In this document: one piece after another, positions 22,189-33,658 of the stretch
Layout: every line of letters starts with the position of its first letter
Position numbering within the stretch: the stretch's first letter is position 1
Source: Diphasiastrum complanatum
Lineage: Eukaryota > Streptophyta > Lycopodiopsida > Lycopodiales > Lycopodiaceae
NCBI GenBank assembly: GCA_029204225.1
Contig: CM055107.1
Location: 48,331,971 to 48,395,970 of the forward strand
Length of the DNA: 64,000 nucleotides
Direction of reading: 5' to 3'
Made by a program: the position numbers and the translations under genes
Notes under the pieces: generated by a model
Told to the model about the DNA's origin: nothing
Database searches by the model: none
What the model saw: only the letters and a program-made list of their open reading frames with translations

Positions 22189-23071
22189 CTGGCGTCGTGC
22201 AAAAGCAGCAAGTCTGTTTGGCGTCACTAATGTGCCCCCGCAAGAAACTGTATCTGATGCTTTACGTAGGTAATCTGAATATGTTAGCATCACAAATGCT
22301 GTATTTGTAACATACTGCAGATTTTCTGAGCTGTCGTGATACAACAAACCACCTGCACCAAGCGGGCCATCACACTCTCTCTCTCTCTCTGTGATCATCT
22401 TATTTGCAATATGCATTTATCTTGCAAAGAAAACAGAAGCATTTTTGTTAAAACCTGGCGTTATAGTTGCTTGAGAATCTGGAATGTTTGGAAGGAACGA
22501 GCAGATACAATCATCTGCGCGAGCTTTAGATGCTAATTGCAGAGTTTTGTGCTTTCCAGAAAGAAACATCTGAACCATAATCATGAAGGAATGGTTAATA
22601 CCACTGCGCGCTCATGTGCTAGTAAAAATATAAGCACCAAAGGTTGCATGAAGCATCCGAACCAAATCTTACTAAGAATATCTTTGAGGATCAAAGGTCA
22701 ACGTCTAATCAACGATTGTCTCGCTATCCATTATTACCTTAGATAATAAGACCTGAGCACCGCAATACTTGGTATCCGAGTCAAGAGAACTAGTAGCTTC
22801 CGGAGCAGCTTCAATGTTGTGGATGTGACTCAGGTAGCTTTTATCTCTTGATGCTTTGTAAAGCCATACAGCACCCCATAACAATTCATCCTGGCGAGAT
22901 TGGCGACAATAATTCAATTCTTATCAGAATCAATGAAGCATTTCCCAGAAGGAGATAAAAGCTGACATTGAAAAGGTACGTCATATCCGGAATAGAGTTG
23001 TAGAAGGGAGATACGGCCAATCCCAAAGCATCACTGTAGACACCCCTGTGCTGGTCCGCGAACGCAAAAAC
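22189..23071 (-). pseudogene. GH9 endo-beta-1,4-glucanase, four internal exons
   Basis: Four exons with GT-AG borders and consistent phases. 23071-22980: VFAFADQHRGVYSDALGLAV, then SPFYN, then YSGYD after a 1-bp deletion. 22890-22738: DELLWGAVWLYKASRDKSYL ... YCGAQVLLSK. 22569-22455: MFLSGKHKTLQLASKARADD, CICSFLPNIPDSQATITP. 22352-22189: GGLLYHDSSENLQYVTNTAF ... VTPNRLAAFARRQ. They join in phase to the exon at 16951. With the last exon they make about 280 of the usual 490-620 residues. Exons for the N-terminus (including the DAGD nucleophile region) are not in the window, and CACTA sequence begins within 250 bp upstream. Only one frame-breaking change is seen, so inactivation may be recent. 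Confidence 0.88.
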
Positions 23072-23296
23072 CTGCAGTGGAAGACCGATAATGATCGCTT
23101 CACAAAAGTCTAGACGCAGAATGCACGTTTTAATAACTAATAATAACAAGTTGCCGTTGCTGAGTAGACAGCTTAATTCAAATCTTGCACATAGACGAAG
23201 ATGAAGTTATGACAAGAATACATTTAGTTCGACAATGATTAACAGGCAACCTATGTGGACGTCGCATGTCCAAAGACGTCACAAAAGGTTCGACGT

Positions 23297-23534
23297 GGAT
23301 GTCGTATTGCGATGTCCAAAATACATGTCAGATTCCAACGTCTGTAGACATAGAATGATGCAAAAATTTGTCCGACGGATGTCCGACGCCCAGATAGACG
23401 TATACTTGGATGTCGGATTTTGACGTCCCAGATAGACGTCGGAATCCAATGTCTGTTAATAGAATGATCAAAAAAAGGGTCCGACGTGTGTCAGACATCT
23501 ATCCGATGCGTTTGGATGTCAGATTCCGAAGTCC
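23297..23534. repeat. subterminal palindromic repeats of a CACTA-like element
   Basis: Five 21-bp imperfect palindromes related to GACGTCGGATTCCGACGTC occur at 23297, 23333, 23408, 23434 and 23514, with half-sites at 23257 and 23380. Clustered subterminal repeats are the binding sites for TnpA-type proteins in CACTA elements. The position, next to a TnpA-like ORF and TNP2 transposase, marks the probable left end of the element extending to about 28.6 kb. No CACTA terminal motif was found here. Confidence 0.65.
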
Positions 23535-23539
23535 CAAAT

Positions 23540-24229
23540 TAGGTAAAATAAAAAATAAAAAATGCGTAAAAAACAGCGCGCGCATTTTTATCGGGCTGTT
23601 CTTGGAGTTGAGTTCTTGGAGAAGCGATATTCATTAATTCTTTTTAAAACAATATTTTTAAGTTGCATTCAACATTTGGATCAAACAACAAACTAAGCAT
23701 GAGGTATTTTTCATTCTTTAATTACTTTTCATTTTATATTTTATTGCATTACTTCATGTCCATTATGAAAACAATACTTTATTGCATTGCTTTGTGCACA
23801 TCATAAATTTCATTTAGATTTCTATATATGATATTGATTGTTGTTTTGAAATCTGACATTGCACATGGTTTTAAATTCTTAGTTGGTTTTTATGTCAATC
23901 CACATCTCTAAATTCGACATTGCAAAGAACATTGCACATATAAAAGCAATGGCAATATAGCACGATCATTTGCAATAATAATATTTTCATAATATTAATC
24001 AATGTATTACAAAATCAGTGCTTTAATGTCGCATGAGTTTTTCTAGATCTAACATCAACTAAAATTTTTAAGCCTAATCTTCTCGTCGTCATCGTGACGT
24101 CCAGTCTGCATGAACACAAGCAAACAAACTGCATTAATATTTAATGCTTGATCGTATTAAATTAAATAAAATTGACATCGGAATAAAATCACATTAGTAT
24201 GAATACAAAAACTAGTACTTACATTTGGA
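23540..24229. other. AT-rich internal DNA of the CACTA element
   Basis: No coding region seen. It contains several ACATTGCACAT-like repeats (23860-23950). Confidence 0.4.
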
Positions 24230-25056
24230 GGATGACCTTCACTCTTTTGTTTGTGGACTAATGCATCGTACGATTCCCTGTAGGCAAATTCGTAGTCCTC
24301 CTTAGTTGGCAGACGTCCATAGTCCGCCAACTATCCATGCATTCAATTTAATGGTTTATTTATAAAAGTTTCAACTGTATAAGTGTACAATTAGGTTGAT
24401 ACTTAAACCACCTACGTTGGAACAACTAGTCATGCACATTAAAAAATAAAAGCATATGAAATCAAAGATAAACTGCTTGCAATCCCACCTTTCCACTCGA
24501 GCCCAACCTATGATTGCCTATCCCATGCATCCTAGCGACCGCAACATATTTTTGGATCTTGTATTTATCTGGTGTTCGTTCATCCGCTTTTACATGGTTC
24601 CAGTCATTTCTTGAACACCCTATAAGCTCACCGTGCCATATCACGACGATGCCTAATCCATAAGCTCATATGCTTATGAATTTACTACTCCTCAAATTTC
24701 TCTTCTTGTTGAAATTTGTCATGAAGGGTACCAATAACCTGTCATTTATCAGCGGCAGGTTGTTCAGACCATTTACTAAACAATCTATCGCCAAAATGGC
24801 GTTGGCATAAAGAATAGAACCGGTCCAAAACCACCCTCCCTTTTCTATTGGCAAGTATATTACCTTGAAGATCCACGTCATAATAAGGATTTGTGGATGA
24901 CTCTTCGGTGGGGGCGGGAGCCGCGGCCGCTTGTGAGGGATCACTCTCATCTCGGCTAAGTATACTTTGCAGTTGTGTTTTTTGCTCAGGAGTTAATGAT
25001 TCATATAAATTTTTAACATAGTCTCCCGAGCTTTCACCATTGCTTGACCCCGACAT
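24230..25056 (-). pseudogene. TnpA-like second ORF of CACTA element
   Basis: The ATG at 25056 starts MSGSSNGESSGDYVKNLYES and LTPEQKTQLQSILSRD, an Ala/Pro linker, and then VVLDRFYSLCQRHFGDRLFS, ending in TGA at 24742. Further exon-like minus-strand stretches are WHGELIGCSRNDWNHVKAD and KYKIQKYVAVARMHGIGNHR (24640-24470), and LADYGRLPTKEDYEFAYRES-YDALVHKQKSEGHPP (24332-24230). The order and the late P-T-(K/E)-x-E-x-F-like block resemble the plant CACTA TnpA/Transposase_24 class, but the match is weak. It is divergent from TNP2 with about 200 bp between them. Confidence 0.45.
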
Positions 25057-25254
25057 GATCTTTATCCTGGAGCATCCATTTCGAGACTAGCTATGTCAAT
25101 TCTTATTTTAAACCTTCAAGCAACATACAAATGGAGTGATTGTAGCGTGACATCTTTATTCGAGTACTTAACTCATAACACAGCTATTATACTTTATAGC
25201 GTATATTTACAACTATTATACTCACATTGCTCTTTTTTTAGGTTGTTGCATTGA

Positions 25255-26810
25255 ATACTTTTGAAAAAAAATGTGATACCTAAAACATGAAAAGAAGCAC
25301 GAAAGATGATGACCGTGCTTGGAATGGATTACGACATAATACATGCATGTCCAGAATACCATGTTCTATGTAGAGGTGAGCATTCAGAAAAGCTTCAATG
25401 TCCAATGTGTAATGCTTCATATTTTCGAGATGACGTACAAGGGGATCAAGTGCCACAAATAGTGTTACGACATTTTTCAATTATCCAACGATTGCAATGT
25501 TTATTTCGATGTAAATCTTTGGCACAACTAATGGATTGGCATGTCAAAAATTGATCTACAGATGATGTGACGCGAGTACCAACTGATTCACCTGCATAAA
25601 AACATATTGAAGACCAATAGAAGACCAATGGTCCGAGTTTAAAAATGAATTTCGTAATTTGAGATTTGGCCTTGCTATATTTGACGTAAATCCTTTTAGC
25701 ATTCAAGCGTCAACTTGGTCCACATGGCCAGTTGTGCTCGTTAATTATAACATACTTCCATGGTTGAGTATTAAAACGGGACACTTGTTATTGGCTTTAT
25801 TGATTCCAGGGAAGTACAAGGCCAAGAACATGGATGTGTATCTTGCACCTTTGGTCAATGAATTGTGCATTCTTTGAATGATATTCACGCTTACGACATC
25901 TCAAGACCTTTACAACACTGGAACTTCGTTCTTCGTGGAATTCTAATGTGGACGATGCATGACTACCCGGTTTAAGCGAATGTTCAGGTCTATATAGTGA
26001 ATCTAATTCGTTTCAGGGTTTAACATTTGAGTATATTTAACTAAGCTTATGTTTAATTTGGTTTATGAACTATGCAGGTTTAACCACATCGGGTTATAGC
26101 GCATGTTATATTTGTGGACCACTTTTGAAGGGTCGACATAGCACAAATATGTTAAAAAAAATGGTGTATGAAAATCATCGCAAATATTTGCCACCTGATC
26201 ATCATTTTCGAAGGTTGAATAGGCAATTTTTTGGAGGGTGAGGAGATAATCCTCTAACTACACCACCACCCCCACGCATGGGAGTAGCGGAATGACATGG
26301 TGAATGGCTGAAACATCACATGGAATGAATTCATTGATGTTATGAAATGGATATCTATTTTTCATAAATTACCCTATTGGAGGAATTTATTGATAAACCA
26401 TCTATTGAATCCTATGCACATATTCAAAAACGTCGGTGAGTCCTTATGGAACCACATCATTGGCATAAAAGACAACTCTATAGCTCATAAAGATCTACAA
26501 GCAGCCGATGTGAAAAGACCCTATTGGATTCAATACACCGAAGGTGGAGATAAGATTCTATCTAGCGTGCCGTGGATTCTTACAAAAGAGCAACTCTCAT
26601 ATGTTAAACATGTCATAGAACAAATGAGAACTCCAACAGGCTATGCAGATTCTTTATGCAAATCATTTACCAAAGATGGTAAATTAAGTGGATTGAAATC
26701 ACATTATTGGCATAAGATGTTGCAATTCATATTTCCACTTTTTATTTGAGGTCTCTTCAACGATGACGTACGAAATATGCTTTACAATTTGTCATCGATG
26801 ATTAGGTTTG
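25255..26810 (+). pseudogene. CACTA TNP2 transposase (Transposase_21)
   Basis: Best preserved TNP2 in the window. Exon 25255-25990 has VLGMDYDIIHACPEYHVLCR, LQCPMCNASYFRDDVQG, CLFRCKSLAQLMDWH, NYNILPWLSIKTGHLLLALL and KAKNMDVYLAPLVNEL. A GT-AG intron (25991-26077; TTCAG/GTCTAT...TGCAG/GTTTAA) leads to GYSACYICGPLLKGRHS. Then 26342-26749 is open: LPYWRNLLINHLLNPMHIFK, NVGESLWNHIIG, GLKSHYWHKMLQF. The extreme N-terminus is missing and there are some stops and frameshifts before 26342. It would catalyse excision and integration of CACTA termini in the nucleus if intact. Confidence 0.88.
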
Positions 26811-26895
26811 TATATTTTTCTAAGCACTTGTATAAATATGTGTTATTTCAATATTTTTATGTGTTAAACAACCTAATGTACTATTTATCTTGCAG

Positions 26896-27496
26896 GTGGA
26901 TTTCCTCAAAAGAAGTATAAAATAGTGAATTAGATTCCATGAAAATCCAAATGATCGAAATGGTATGTTTGTTAGAAAGAGATTTTCCAACTTCCTTTTT
27001 GGATATACAAGTTCATCTTCTAGTGCATTTGGTCGAAGAAGTATCAATTGCAGGACATGTGCACACGAGATGGATGTTCTACCTTATAAAAGTTTTGAAG
27101 AGCTTTGTGAGACAAAAGGCAAGGCCAGAAGGTAGCATTGCAGAAAGTTGGCTTATACAGGAATCTTTGTTTTATATCACCGAAATAATCTCACAATTGC
27201 ATCCTACAAGTCCAAAAATGTGGTGTGAAGAAGAAGAACGTGCTAAGGGTGAAGTACCACAAGGAAATGGTGTGCAAAAAAGACTTTCACCTCAATTAAA
27301 AGAGAAAATTGACACATTCATATTAAATAATTTTGGACAAATGGAAAAATGGATTTCAACGGAAGCCAAAAAGAAAAGAAACATAACATTGAAACGAAGA
27401 AGAAATATCAATCAAAGAAGAAGGGTGAGAACGACGAACCTTTCGAGCCTTTACTTTCAAAATGCTCTCGTGAATGAGTTTTTGATACATTACTAA
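26896..27496 (+). pseudogene. CACTA transposase, DUF4218 domain
   Basis: After an acceptor TTGCAG/GTGGAT the frame reads MIEMVCLLERDFPTSFLDIQ, VHLLVHLVEEVSIAGHVHTR, VLKSFVRQKARPEGSIAESW and LIQESLFYITEIISQLHP, the standard DUF4218 sequence. A basic tail (KKKRNITLKRRRNINQRR) follows. It is open for 185 codons from 26939 and lies in the same element as TNP2. Confidence 0.88.
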
Positions 27497-27619
27497 AAGC
27501 ATCTGAATGCAAAGAAGAAGTGACCGAATTAGAATGAGAATTTGTTTGCAGATGTGAATTGAAGGTTAGTATAATATTGTTTTTGTACTACTCAATATAT
27601 GAATAGTGTTGATTACACA

Positions 27620-28420
27620 CATTTGTTTTTTTTTTTTGTGTTTTAGTATATATCATACACTGCCATGTGGGCATATGGACATCATTACCGTGTTGAGAGA
27701 GTTGACAACAAGCGACGTACATATGATTGTGGTATAATGGCCAACTTTCAACAAGAGAGTCGTTCTAGTGCGAGGGACCCTAATGTCATTTTGGGTGACC
27801 TAGACTATGTCGGCACATTGCGACATATTTATGAAGTCGAATACGAGACTAACGACAAATACTTTATTTTTGACGTAAAATGGCTTAAGGTTATCTATCG
27901 TGGAAGCAATGCCATGATTAGAAATGATAACTCAAAGTTTTTTCAAATCGACTCAACAAAATGTATATCGATGGACTCTCATGACACTTTAGTATTGCCA
28001 CGACATTGCGAACAAGTGAGACTCTAAAATTTCAATGTCATAAATATTCGCAATCCAATTATTTATGTATCAATCTTATAAGACTAACTTAATTTTTTTG
28101 AATTCTTTGGTAGATTATATTCCATCCAAATCGAATAGACCCAAGATGGTGGTATGTGATCCAACTTAATGCAAGAAAACGACGTGTGTTTGAAGGAAAA
28201 GATTTTGTTGAATTGGATACGAACCACCACCCAATTTTGGCGACATTTTGGAAGAACCTGAACCACTCATCCAGACTCCAAATGATGTCGAAATGGTGGG
28301 AGAAGAAGGTACAAATGGAAATGATGAGATTCCTACGATCGCACAAGACCAAATTGGGAGTAATTTGAGGCCCCCACATTTGGATGAGATAGAATTAGAA
28401 GAATAAGAGATTGAATATGA
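27620..28420 (+). pseudogene. CACTA transposase, DUF4216 domain and C-terminus
   Basis: From 27645 to 28024: YTAMWAYGHHYRVERVDNKR, YDCGIMANFQQESRSSARDP, YVGTLRHIYEVEYE, YFIFDVKWLKVIYRG and LVLPRHCEQ. It ends at a donor and continues after GTAG at 28114 with IIFHPNRIDPRWWYVIQLNA. This is the DUF4216 module that ends plant CACTA transposases. An acidic tail follows to about 28420. Confidence 0.85.
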
Positions 28421-28669
28421 GTGTAGCTCACATCATTAAGGAGACACGATTGGAAATTTACGATTATACATAGACCTATATTCAGATAAGTGTCAAGTCT
28501 TGTGTGATGATGAAAATGATGTAATTGATGAGAGTGATCTATGATTATTAATACTTAAATTCACTTGCACTCATTTTTTTTTTTATATTCATCGTAATAC
28601 TTTTTGTGTATAACTTTATAGATAGAGTTGAATGTGATAATTATAATACCCAAACCTTGTGGTTATGTC

Positions 28670-28805
28670 TTGTTTCAGAATGTCACCACATATTTTCTCC
28701 CTGCGGCATGTAAGTTTTTCCATGCAAGTTGGAAAGATTAGAACCTTCCCTTTAACGGGAGAAAAGTAAGGGCTACACACCTTCCTAGGTTTGGGGATTT
28801 TAATT
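28670..28805 (+). repeat. dispersed repeat, copy at CACTA right side
   Basis: The stretch AATGTCACCACAT...CTACACACCTTCCTAG matches the reverse complement of 56585-56745. It lies about 250 bp downstream of the transposase C-terminus here, but upstream of a TNP2 fragment in the other locus. Confidence 0.6.
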
Positions 28806-28829
28806 ATCTACATTTCACCTTTTCATAAT

Positions 28830-29165
28830 GATTAATTGCTAGTGTATGCGGTAAAATACGATATTGCTTTGAACAAAATGAAAATTATGAATTACATTTA
28901 ATTTCTTACTATGTTAGATAACGTATTATAATAATAAAACAAATTGAAACAACACAAACTCACCGGTAAACTCACTCGAAGCTTAAGTGCAAACATGCAA
29001 TTGCTCGCTCTTTAAACGCTTGCTCTCTTATGTTTTGAATATTTTTTTCACATGCACAAGCAATTAAAAAATAACACTATTTATACAATTGAACCATTAT
29101 TATAAGCAAATTCAAACATACAATTACCATCAAACACTATCTAGTCATCTACTACTCTAAATCTT
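28830..29165. other. no gene seen
   Basis: AT-rich DNA without recognised features before the microsatellite cluster. Confidence 0.4.
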
Positions 29166-29450
29166 AATCAAGACACACACGCACACACACACATACACAC
29201 TTTCTTTCTCTCTCTCTCTCTCTACATCTATTATAAATTTTCTATCAAACACTTTTTATTTATCTATCACTCTTAAATACCCTAAACTAATGCATAATAT
29301 ATATAACACACACACACACACACACACACAATCTATTCATCTAAATCTTAATCAAATCACACACACACACATTATCTCTCTCTCTCTCTATTATCTTAAA
29401 TTCAAAATGCAAGACACAACATACACGCTTCTTGTCTCTTCTCTCCACCC

Positions 29451-29491
<41 letters not shown>

Positions 29492-29870
29492 TATCTCAAA
29501 TATTAGATCAACGTAAAATGCTAAACATGTTCACAAAAACACACACACTCTCTCTCTATCTCCCTCTCTTTCATCTATCATTCTTAGTCCTAAATAAATA
29601 AAAATCTAATAATCTATTACTACCATAGACTATGTATTTATCTATAATCTTAAATTTTAAATCAATGCAAAATGTTAAACACACACACATCTTTTTTTTT
29701 TTCTCTCTCTCACATACACATTATAAATGTAACAATCTATTACTACCCAACATTATGTATATCTATTTGTCTATTAACCTAAATTGTAGATGAATGCGAA
29801 ATTCAAAACACATACACATCCTCTCAAACACACACATACACTGTCTTAAATAATTTTAAAAATCTACCAT
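29166..29870. repeat. microsatellite cluster
   Basis: About 700 bp with many short arrays: (CA)n at 29170-29195, 29306-29330 and 29358-29370, (CT)n at 29207-29222 and 29374-29388, a (TA)n run at 29453-29487, and further CA/CT arrays to 29830. The surrounding sequence repeats phrases such as TCAAACACTATTTAT and AATCTTAAATT, so the block may be a decayed larger tandem unit. Confidence 0.8.
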
Positions 29871-29879
29871 AAACAGTAT

Positions 29880-32150
29880 TTATAATTTCCGATCAAACAC
29901 TATTTATTTATTTATTCCTAGGCACCAGCGACACTTTGGAGGCTATAGTTAGACCGTGTCAAATTGGACTCGTGAGTCCTGAAGCCACGTGTCTATAGTC
30001 ATCAATACAATGATGGAATCAATGCCTCCATGTGTTTAATAGTTAAGTACAGGTGTGGCTATTGCAACGTAAGCAAAAGAAGTAAAACATTGGAGGAGTT
30101 GAAGTGGAGAGCATAGGAGGTTGAAACTAAGTTCCTAGCAAGGCATACTGGGCAAATTGCACCAAGCTAAAAATAAGCGCTTAGATATCTTGAAAATGAT
30201 CTATTTATGAGGATCCATGAAAATGAGAACCTCCATCTATAGTTAAACAATGTGCTCAACTAACCTGCCTTATCCTAAGGTTAGGAACTCACAGAGTGTA
30301 GGACAATTGAATTGGTGATTGTGTCATTCACACTAGAGTTTTTCATTATGTCATAATTAAATGTGCGTCACCTGTTTAAACACTATTGACTTTAAATTGA
30401 TGTTCATATGCCCCCCTAAAAACTTGTGGTTTGTAGTAGCACATAACAACATACCTTAGACAATTTAGAATGTAGGATTTGATTCATAGAATAAGAAAAT
30501 TCACATCAATAGGCTGCAGATGTGTCCAGTCCACTACTAGTGGTGCATGGGCCTTGGAGGGTATAAGTATACCCATTGGGCTCGCACTAGTATATGCTTG
30601 ATTTTGATGTTAGTGTCAATCCTCTCTCCTTTTGAGTGATTGATCCATATCATACAACAAGATAGAATCAAAATACACACAAAATCTAATTCTAATCTCT
30701 ATAAATATGTTGTTCGACATCAAATTATTTATTATCACTCAAAATCAAGATATAGAATAGACGTACATCAAGTATTCCACTCAAAAGTAGAAGAGAACCA
30801 AATATGACATAGATAGTATTCACTCCAAGCCTTCCAAAACTGGAATACCACTTAGGTTATGCTATTCCAGTGCAAGCTAAACTAGTCATAATGGACAAAA
30901 TTGCCAAGTAAAGCTAAAAAAGGACTTTTGCATGACTAAGTGAGTGAATTTAGACCCATCTAGAAAGTTGATGATTTATCATACTTTCATGCATGTGAGA
31001 AAGCTATGTGAAGTTTGCTCGCCAAGAATGCTACAAAACTAGTTGACAATTTTTACATCAATCAAGGCAATTCATAGTGAAGTAGATCTAAGTGGCACAC
31101 AGATCCAATACTCTTCAACTATCTCTTCTGATTTCTAATGTAATACAAACTTAGGTTAGAAGCTTCACTTGGGACAAAAGTGTAAAGACCACCAGGAAAA
31201 ACGCCTAAGATGAGCATAGGAGAAACAACAGGAGACATGTAGGAGCAAAACCTCCCAACCAATCCTAGATCAATCTTGGATCTAGCCCCCGAGCCATGCC
31301 ATGTGAATGCTTGAGGAGAAGTTATCTGATCAAAGTTGTCAAAGGGAAAATCCCTACCCCAATATAGAGAGAATTGATTCATGTGCTTGAACCCATGCAA
31401 TCCCCATGCAATTCAACTATAAATAGGTCATAGCTATTCATGTAATCCTCATGCCTATATCAGTCACATGTACATGCACTACTCCATATTTCTGAAAGAG
31501 AGTGTTTGGGTCCTCTCAAGGTCATTAGTCACATACAAGCCTTGATATGAGATTAAATCTTGGCATGACCAACAATCTCGAGTACCGAAGGGCCAATCTA
31601 CCATATTAGGACTATTCCATGTCCTTAGCTCAATATGGTCCAACATTCTTCTTCCCCTAAATAGGTTCTGTCTTTAGAACGAGAAAGAGAAGACATTCCT
31701 TAAGCATTCAACTTTTGACCAGGAAATATCATTCTTAGTCTGATCTTTTCATTTGAATAAGCATTGAGAAATGTATCAATTCTTCGATTGTTTACCTCTA
31801 CACATGAATAACAACTCAGAAAAAAATACACTATGCTATGAATCATCCAAATAGGTTGATCTTCTCCAAATAAAAGTTCATCACCTTCATGTAATCCAAA
31901 TTACATGAACCATTAGGTGAATTAACTCTTTATTTCTGAGATCAAGTCCAAAAGCTAAAGAAAATTAATTTTTTGATAATCTAAAATATATCCACAATTT
32001 CTTGTAGATAATAGTGTTTCTTGGTACAATTGCCCTTAGGCACTATCTCATTTTCTTGGAGGACATAATTTTAATAAGGTGCATGGAATAATTTTTTTTA
32101 AACAAACTATTGCACTTAAATTTTAGGATATGAACCAGTGAATTCCATGT
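29880..32150. other. intergenic, with LTR-like traces
   Basis: No supported gene. At 31036-31056, ACTAGTTGACAATTTTTACA matches the outer end of the 653-bp LTR at 2013-2032, suggesting a decayed relative to its left. A TATA box (CTATAAATAGG) lies at about 31419-31429. A minus-strand frame at 31119-31400 has no known similarity. Confidence 0.4.
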
Positions 32151-32760
32151 TCAGATCATCTCATTTTGCATTGTATGCTGCCTACGTTGATCTGAGTAAG
32201 CATGAAAACTATGAGCTCTTGGATCCATACCAAAGAAGGAAATTGTTGCATGATTCAAAGTTGCAACTTTCATTAGAGAAAGTATCGAAAGTAGAGTAGA
32301 TTTTGCTCAATTGTACTTTGTAAAAATTTTCATTTAATAAACAAAATCTCATTTTGTGTCTATTGCATATTGGCATGTACAAATTTGCATGCTTTTTGAA
32401 ATTTTTATAATTCGTCAATTTTGTATCATGACGAATTTGAATTCTTCTGTAAAACCATTAGAAAAGTTGTAGTATATAGTTGTTGTTTGTGCTAGTCCCA
32501 CCATGTTGTGTACTTTTATGAAATGCCGCTCTTGCTTACCAATGAGATTTTTCCATTCCTTGCGATGACCATATGCTAAGACTTCAGCTATTTCTTGCAA
32601 TTTTCTGAAAGTTTGAAATGCTCGAACTGGATGCTTCATTCTCAATGATTTTCCAAGAATCCTTATTCTTTTTCAACAAAACATTAATATTGACGGATGA
32701 CTCATCTCTTGGTGATAGCTTGTTCTCATCATGAAAATGCTTCATTGTAAAGTCTACTCA
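32150..32760 (-). pseudogene. coding-like fragment of unknown family (copy 2)
   Basis: Minus-strand frames give KLSPRDESSVNINVLLKKNK, then WSSQGMEKSHW, TQHGGTSTNNNYILQLF, WFYRRIQIRHDTKLTNYKNF and, further on, FFGMDPRAHSFHAYSDQ. The middle part is homologous to 8300-8515 (shared WSSQGM-KSHW, TQHGGT and YQLF/LQLF-WFYR blocks) with several stops. Family unknown; two diverged copies suggest a mobile element ORF. Confidence 0.45.
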
Positions 32761-33001
32761 TGAAACAATATCTTGAAGTTAGCAAATCTAATATGTAACT
32801 CTATGAATGAGGAAGCACATTTAAAGTACTCGAGATAATAAGAATAGTATTTAATGTGCAACAAAAGTTTATTTAAAGGTTTTAGATTATGATTGTGAGT
32901 TGTTTATACCAGAAAGTGAACATTGATGTCAAACAGTTGTTAAGTCGGCTCTATCCAGCCTTCATCTCTGGTTTAACCCAAGATCCCATGGTTCTCATCA
33001 G

Positions 33002-33013
33002 TGGTATCAGAGC
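33002..33013 (+). promoter_or_regulatory. copia-type primer-binding site, orphan
   Basis: A perfect TGGTATCAGAGC on the plus strand. No gag in the same orientation follows, so it is either a solo remnant of a deleted element or a junction left by rearrangement. Confidence 0.5.
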
Positions 33014-33034
33014 CCTTTAGCATTTGGATCATTT

Positions 33035-33110
33035 TTGTGCCTCAGGTCTTGTCTCTAACACAGTATTTCCATCTGGGATGTAAATGAAATGATTCCTCCA
33101 TGTTTCAAAC
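33035..33110 (-). pseudogene. sliver of CACTA TNP2 N-terminus
   Basis: The minus strand reads YIPDGNTVLETRPEAQK, matching the ILPEGNVMPETRDEARK start of TNP2 at 59730. Only about 20 residues match, so this is a minor fragment. Confidence 0.4.
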
Positions 33111-33658
33111 TTTGAAATATCTAAAAAATTACAGCAACCAAACAATAAATGTGAGTGATGACATTTGCTTGCTTGTGTCCTCCAACTTTGTCCTTTCTTG
33201 ATATTTCTCCACCATAAAACTCCATGAATGAGCCTCCATCTCCATCTTGCCACAAGAAACCATCAAACCTTGGAGATCCATGAGTAGGTGAGTACATCAA
33301 TGATGCAATCCAGCACCAATGGACTCCATAAACCAAGTAGGTTGCACTAGTCCATCTTCAAGATCTACTTGACACAAGAAAATGACCATGAATGCACCAA
33401 AAATTGACAATCTCCAAACATTGGCACCAAGTAGCTCAACACATGAGAACTTAGGCATGGATGAGTGATATAATGAACCTCCAATAGCTTTATTTTCATT
33501 AGCAAAACCAGCCTAGAATTCTAGTACAAATCCAACAATAAGATATTGCAAGACAATGTAGCTAGATTGTCCATATCTTGACAATTTGCACACATTCACA
33601 TAAAATTGCTCAAACATGAGATAGAAGAAGTAAAGTAAACATGAACAACACTTCCTTT

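Noticed and set aside
29290-29601. 103-codon plus-strand ORF
   Set aside because: Composed almost wholly of translated CA, CT and TA microsatellites.
31119-31400. 93-codon minus-strand ORF, checked as a possible missing 5' exon of the GH9 gene
   Set aside because: No GH9 motif such as the DAGD region; it lies in LTR-like DNA.
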